Positions 49,285-64,000 of a DNA stretch of 64,000 nucleotides are shown one piece after another. The DNA lies in contig CM077643.1 of assembly GCA_039707465.1 (NCBI GenBank), positions 333,766,419 through 333,830,418 on the forward strand. The letters run 5' to 3'. The notes beneath the pieces were generated by a model. It searched no databases. It saw only the letters and a program-made list of their open reading frames with translations, and was not told the DNA's origin. Each line of letters starts with the position of its first letter. The stretch's first letter is position 1. The stretch comes from Rhabdophis nuchalis. Its lineage: Eukaryota; Chordata; Lepidosauria; Squamata; Natricidae. The position numbers were made by a program, and so were the translations under genes.

Positions 49285-50510
49285 AAAGCATAAGCTGTTG
49301 ATGTAATTTACCTGGACTTCAGTAAGGCATTTGATAAAGTAGACCATAACCTACTATTAGATAAAGTAGAAAATTGTGGGTTAGACAGCACCACCACCAA
49401 ATGGATTCGCAACTGGCTGACCAACCGCACTCAACGTGTAGTCCTCAATGGAACGGCATCTACATGGAAGGAAGTATGCAGTGGAGTCCCCCAAGGCTCT
49501 GTTTTAGGCCCAATACTCTTCAACATCTTCATCAATGATTTGGATGAGGGGATAAATGGGGAAATCATCAAATTTGCAGACGACACCAAGCTGGCAGGAA
49601 TAGCCAACACTCCAGAAGATAGGCTTAAGATACAGAAGGATCTAGACAAACTTGAACATTGGGCACTATCTAATAAAATGAAATTCAATTGTGAAAAAAG
49701 TAAGGTCCTACATATAGGCAAGAAAAACCAAATGCACAAGTACAGTATAGGTGGTACCTTGCTCAATAGTAGCAACTGTGAGAGGGATCTAGGAATCCTA
49801 GTGGACAACCATTTAAATATGAGCCAGCAGTGTGCAGCAGCTGCCAAAAAAGCCAACACAGTTCTAGGCTGCATAAACAGAGGGATAGAATCTAGATCAC
49901 GTGAAGTGTTAATGCCACTGTATAGTGCCTTGGTAAGGCCACACTTGGAATACTGCATACAGTTTTGGTCGCCACGATGTAGAAAAGATGTGGAGACTCT
50001 GGAAAGAGTGCAGAGAAGAGCAACCAAGATGATTAGGGAACTGGAGACTAAAACATATGAAGAACGGCTGCAGGAGCTGGGTATGTCTAGTTTGATTAAG
50101 AGAAGGACCAGGGGAGACATGATAGCAGTGTTCCGATATCTCAGAGGGTGCCACAAAGAAGAGGGAGTCAAACTATTCTCCAAGGCACCTGGGGGCAGGA
50201 CAAGAAGCAATGGGTGGAAACTAATCAAGGAGAGAAGCAACTTAGAACTAAGGAGAAATTTTCTGACAGTTAGAACAATTAACCTCTGGAACAGTTTGCC
50301 TCCAGAAGTTGTGAATGCTCCAACCCTGGAAGTCTTTAAAAAGATGTTAGATAGCCATTTGTCTGAAATGGTATAAGGTTCCTGCCCACGCAGGGGGTTG
50401 ACTAGAAGACCTACAAGGTCCCTTCCAACTCTGCTATTGTATTGTATTGTATTGTATTGTATTGTATTGTATTGTATTGTATTGTATTGTATTGTATTGT
50501 ATTGTATTGT
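49285..50510 (+). mobile_element. 5'-truncated CR1 LINE with (ATTGT)15 tail
   Basis: Reads [49 protein letters not shown] and later LEYCIQFWSPRCRKDVETLE to a stop at about 50374. A CR1-type 3' end (ATTTGTCTGAAATGGTATAA, AAGGTCCCTTCCAACTCTGC) follows. The terminal CR1 repeat has expanded to fifteen perfect ATTGT units at 50436-50510. The RT half is open without stops, so the copy is fairly young. Intergenic. Confidence 0.88.
50436..50510 (+). repeat. (ATTGT)15 microsatellite
   Basis: Perfect pentanucleotide array directly joined to the CR1 3' end. Confidence 0.97.
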
Positions 50511-51908
50511 AATTCCCTTCAGGTATTTTGACCCCCAAATTCGGCAGAAATATGAAAATAAAACTGATCATGTTTATTACAAAATGTTATAGGTTTTACA
50601 GCTTACAAAGAATTGAAGTGTTTATGAGTTCTTATTGTTCTCCATGCCTTAGCCTCTCTTACTGAGTTTTTTTCTTCCAGGAACACTTCATATTAAGAGT
50701 TCAGTAAAGAAAAAGTAGGCAAAATAAATAAAACCCTGCACTCTTTTGTTTTACAATTGGGTCATTCCAGCTTCATATACTGTTGCAACAAACTTGCCAC
50801 TGTCATGAATTTGGATTCTAAAATTAATTAAAAAGTATGCAGATACATATTTTGCATACTGAAGCTCAATCAGGGTAATCTCAACTAACTTTTTGTATCA
50901 ATGAAAACATAATTTAAGGTTCTACAGTTGCAGGAATTAACTATGCAATGCTGGCAGGAAAGGAAAATAAAGATTTTGGAATGGCTTTCACGATCCTTAG
51001 ATTTTGAATATAATAGAAAATCTGGGGAAATCTCAAATGTGTAGGACCTAAAAAGAAAAGTAGGGAAAAATAGCAACACAATACTAGAAAGACATGGTTG
51101 ACTGCACACACAAAAAATGGTAACTATTATTTCTCCCAAAGGAGACATTACAAAATAGTGATAGAAAGGGCAATCAACCTTTTGGGCCTGCTATATTCAT
51201 TGTCGACATATTTTGAAAATATAAACAGTAGCAGTTGAATGTTTGCACGCATTCAAATTTACAGAAAGATTGTTTCAGCTTCTTCTGAAACTTATAGTTT
51301 GATCAAGAGCGTCTAAATTTTGCATACAGTTGCATTAGATAGTTTATTGTAATAAATAAAAAAATGAATGAATAATTACAGTGTTTCATTTATTACAACT
51401 TACATTCTTTAAAATGTAACAAGTTGTAGTTATCAATATTAATTTCTAGCGGTTGAAAAATTCATAGTGACCATAAATATATACCTATTCCACTGCTTCC
51501 TTTTAGAGTAGGCAAAGTTGTATAAGCACCAAAAAATTAAGACATATTAAATAAAACATTTAAAGTGTAAGATAACAGGAAAAAGGGCAATTTTTTTCAT
51601 TAAGTAGCCACTGTTTTCTTTTACAGACAAAACCAATTTTGTTGTTTTGAAATATATATATGTTTTCTGTTGCAATTTGAATCTTACAATAGGTGGAAAG
51701 ATATTAGAGTGAGATATTCATATATGTCATGAAAATGGCTTTAAGGAGCTTAATGATATGATCAAAAAATATTAGATCAGCAGACATAGATCTACTCCAA
51801 TTCCTGTTATGTACTACTCTCTTATTCTAGGAATAGACATATAAGATATATTCATTTCCTGGTGCTTATATGCCATTCCAATTCAGCATCCTGTGAAATG
51901 AACTGTAA
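50511..51908. other. Intergenic sequence between CR1 and ORF B
   Basis: AT-rich. Minus-strand AATAAA candidates (for example about 51389-51394) could serve a transcript ending in ORF B or a long HEATR5B 3' UTR. Nothing else recognised. Confidence 0.3.
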
Positions 51909-52193
51909 CTATATTTTAGGGGGAAGAGTGGCTATTGGTATACGTACAGCTTTCCCGTCTTCCATGATTTTTAGATATGTTGGTTTATACTTCATATACA
52001 TTTTAGCAAGTCTAACCAACTCTTGTTTGTATCTCACCTTGTTAGTCTTTCCACTGTAGGTCTCAAAATGTTTTAGGGAGTTCAGCTTTGAGTTGACTTT
52101 TGCCATAAAATTAAATAAAACCCTGGTCAGCCAGGTTTTCTCATGAAAATCATTCCGAGAACACAAACACAATTTTTGCAAACAGATAGCAAT
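51909..52193 (-). CDS. Orphan exon-like ORF B (unidentified terminal exon)
   Basis: A strong acceptor (TCTTCTCACAG) opens a phase-0 frame of 94 codons to TAG at 51911-51909. It contains KTWLTRVLFNFMAKVNSKLN, then KHFETYSGKTNKVRYKQELV and ends MEDGKAVRIPIATLPPKI. The translation is lysine-rich, helix-prone and convincingly protein-like. There is no starting ATG near the acceptor, so it would be a last exon. I do not recognise the protein. The known mammalian order STRN-HEATR5B has no gene here. It lies on the same strand as ORF A but cannot simply follow it in frame, because A ends in a stop. Confidence 0.4.
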   Translation of the reverse strand: MAICLQKLCLCSRNDFHEKTWLTRVLFNFMAKVNSKLNSLKHFETYSGKTNKVRYKQELVRLAKMYMKYKPTYLKIMEDGKAVRIPIATLPPKI

Positions 52194-52778
52194 CTGTGAG
52201 AAGAGAACAATCCTGCCCTTCAGAAAAACGTGTAACTTAGAGGCCTGACCTCACATAGTAGAGCCTCAGAAACCAGACTGTTCTTAACCCCTGCATGAAA
52301 AGTCTGTTAAGGAGAAATTAAATTGCAGAATGCTCAGATTATGAGCAATGTGTTGATAAAGACTGAATATGTACATTCTTTAACTTAAAGACCATGCTCT
52401 AATATCAGAGTCATGATCATGCTCCCCAATGAAGGCATTGATATCTGCTGAATTGTTTTTAGACATAGAAATATGGTTCACAGTCCAAGTGCATCTACAA
52501 AATAAGTAGAGTAGATATTTCATTCAGTGCGGTCTATTTGGTTTATGCCTATTTTGGCAAAAAACATTCACAAGTATCTGTTGGTTTATGACAAAGTAGT
52601 ACCTACTCCATATTTTATGAAGAAGATACAACAATTCAAAAAGAAATTGAATGGCATTCTGTTATAACAGAAATTTCAATAGAAAGGGGGAGGGGAGCGC
52701 AAATGAGAAGGATTTAGCCATAATTTTATGGCTCTGCCATACAAATTATTTCTAACTTCAAGAGAAAATGTTTGTACA
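52194..52778. other. Spacer between orphan ORFs A and B
   Basis: AT-rich sequence without an ORF, repeat or splice-bounded frame that I can recognise. If A and B belong to one transcript, this would be intron or 3' UTR. Confidence 0.3.
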
Positions 52779-52991
52779 CTAGGAGAACTGGATTGTCTCC
52801 TCTTCTCCAAATGTAAGCAATGGTTTAGTAAAAGATTCTGTACTTTGGAGATCTTTATCTTTAATAAGTAGATGCACTATGGGAATATATTCAGATGCTT
52901 CATTTATAGCTGGATAAGAGCTAGCAGAAGCTACTGAAGAACCATATGCAAGACTGAAGGTTTTGCCATTTTTAAATTCCACCTCAAATTT
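52779..52991 (-). CDS. Orphan exon-like ORF A (unidentified)
   Basis: An open frame of about 70 codons reads KFEVEFKNGKTFSLAYGSSV ASASSYPAINEASEYIPIVH LLIKDKDLQSTESFTKPLLT FGEEETIQFS and ends at TAG (52781-52779). The only in-frame entry is a weak acceptor (GTGAAAG|AAA, exon end 52991). The better acceptor six bases upstream (GTTTCAG, exon end 52997) would put TGA in frame first. It has no ATG of its own. Composition is protein-like, unlike neighbouring chance ORFs, but I do not recognise the family. It sits within 650 bp downstream of the HEATR5B stop. It could be an alternative HEATR5B 3' exon, an exon of a decayed or lineage-specific gene, or chance. Confidence 0.3.
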   Translation of the reverse strand, partial: KFEVEFKNGKTFSLAYGSSVASASSYPAINEASEYIPIVHLLIKDKDLQSTESFTKPLLTFGEEETIQFS

Positions 52992-53430
52992 CTTTCACTG
53001 AAACAACCGATATACTGCAATGTGATCACAGCTATTCCTCCTTTTTAAAATGCTGTATAGGGAAGCAGTGTAGTTCACAAGATTCCACAGGTAGGTACCT
53101 ATGGAAAATATACACCCAACTTTCAGAATTAACAGGAACTCAACATTCTAAAAAGAAAGACCAAAACTACATAAAACACATTGTTGAAGGAGATGGTTTA
53201 ACACAACCTCAGTTGGTCAATTTACTCCATTTCATAAAAATCTATATACATCCAGATATCATCTTTCTTGCAATGTGCAGATTTCAAACCATAATACAAC
53301 AATCCCCTAGAAACATACATTGCTAATGTAGAGCCTGTTGACAAACAATGAAAAATAGAGAATGAGATACAGCAGCACAGAAGGAATGATGTCTTCCATG
53401 AGGAGTGTTTTATGATTGTTCCAACAGGAA

Positions 53431-64000
<10,570 letters not shown>

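Noticed and set aside
49431..50240. 269-codon minus-strand ORF
   Set aside because: Antisense shadow of the CR1 reverse transcriptase.
50885..51148. 87-codon minus-strand ORF left of ORF B
   Set aside because: No acceptor or start context, and a Cys/Ser/Phe-rich composition typical of chance AT-rich frames.

Overview
The window is vertebrate nuclear DNA. It is AT-rich with small exons separated by long repeat-filled introns. The repeat mix is L2, CR1 and L1 LINEs, many short hAT-type elements with 8-bp target duplications, and a CR1 tail that has grown into an (ATTGT)n tract. That mix points to a squamate reptile, most likely a snake; the species call is inference from repeat style.

Two protein-coding genes lie head to tail on the minus strand. 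A complete STRN (striatin) gene runs from its ATG at 45874 to its stop at 4850. I could place all 18 coding exons with GT-AG junctions and an unbroken frame (2397 nt, 798 aa). Its CpG-island promoter is near 45.3-46.1 kb and a long AT-rich 3' UTR probably extends left of 4849. About 7.5 kb upstream of the STRN start is the 3' part of HEATR5B: nine exons between 63775 and the stop at 53431, covering roughly the last 640 residues. The rest of the gene lies beyond the right edge. STRN scaffolds PP2A/STRIPAK complexes and HEATR5B works in AP-1/clathrin trafficking. No shared pathway is implied; their adjacency is the known STRN-HEATR5B synteny, mirrored by the paralogous STRN3/HEATR5A region.

Layout: 1-4849 STRN 3' UTR and flank; 4850-45874 STRN with introns carrying an almost full-length L2 LINE (about 15.2-17.95 kb, antisense), CR1 and L1 remnants and most of the hAT insertions; 45.2-46.15 kb CpG island and a ZNF143-like site; 46.1-53.4 kb intergenic, with gypsy-like remnants, a CR1 with its microsatellite tail, and two unexplained minus-strand exon-like ORFs (51909-52193 and 52779-52991); 53431-63775 HEATR5B 3' exons; 62.57-63.3 kb an L1 tail with diverged tandem units.

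The items most worth following up are the two orphan exon-like ORFs, a 35-nt templated insertion inside a hAT element, the composite hAT elements that share internal modules, 66-bp palindromic MITEs inside introns, a perfect hairpin close to the acceptor of STRN exon 5, and NAGNAG acceptors in STRN.
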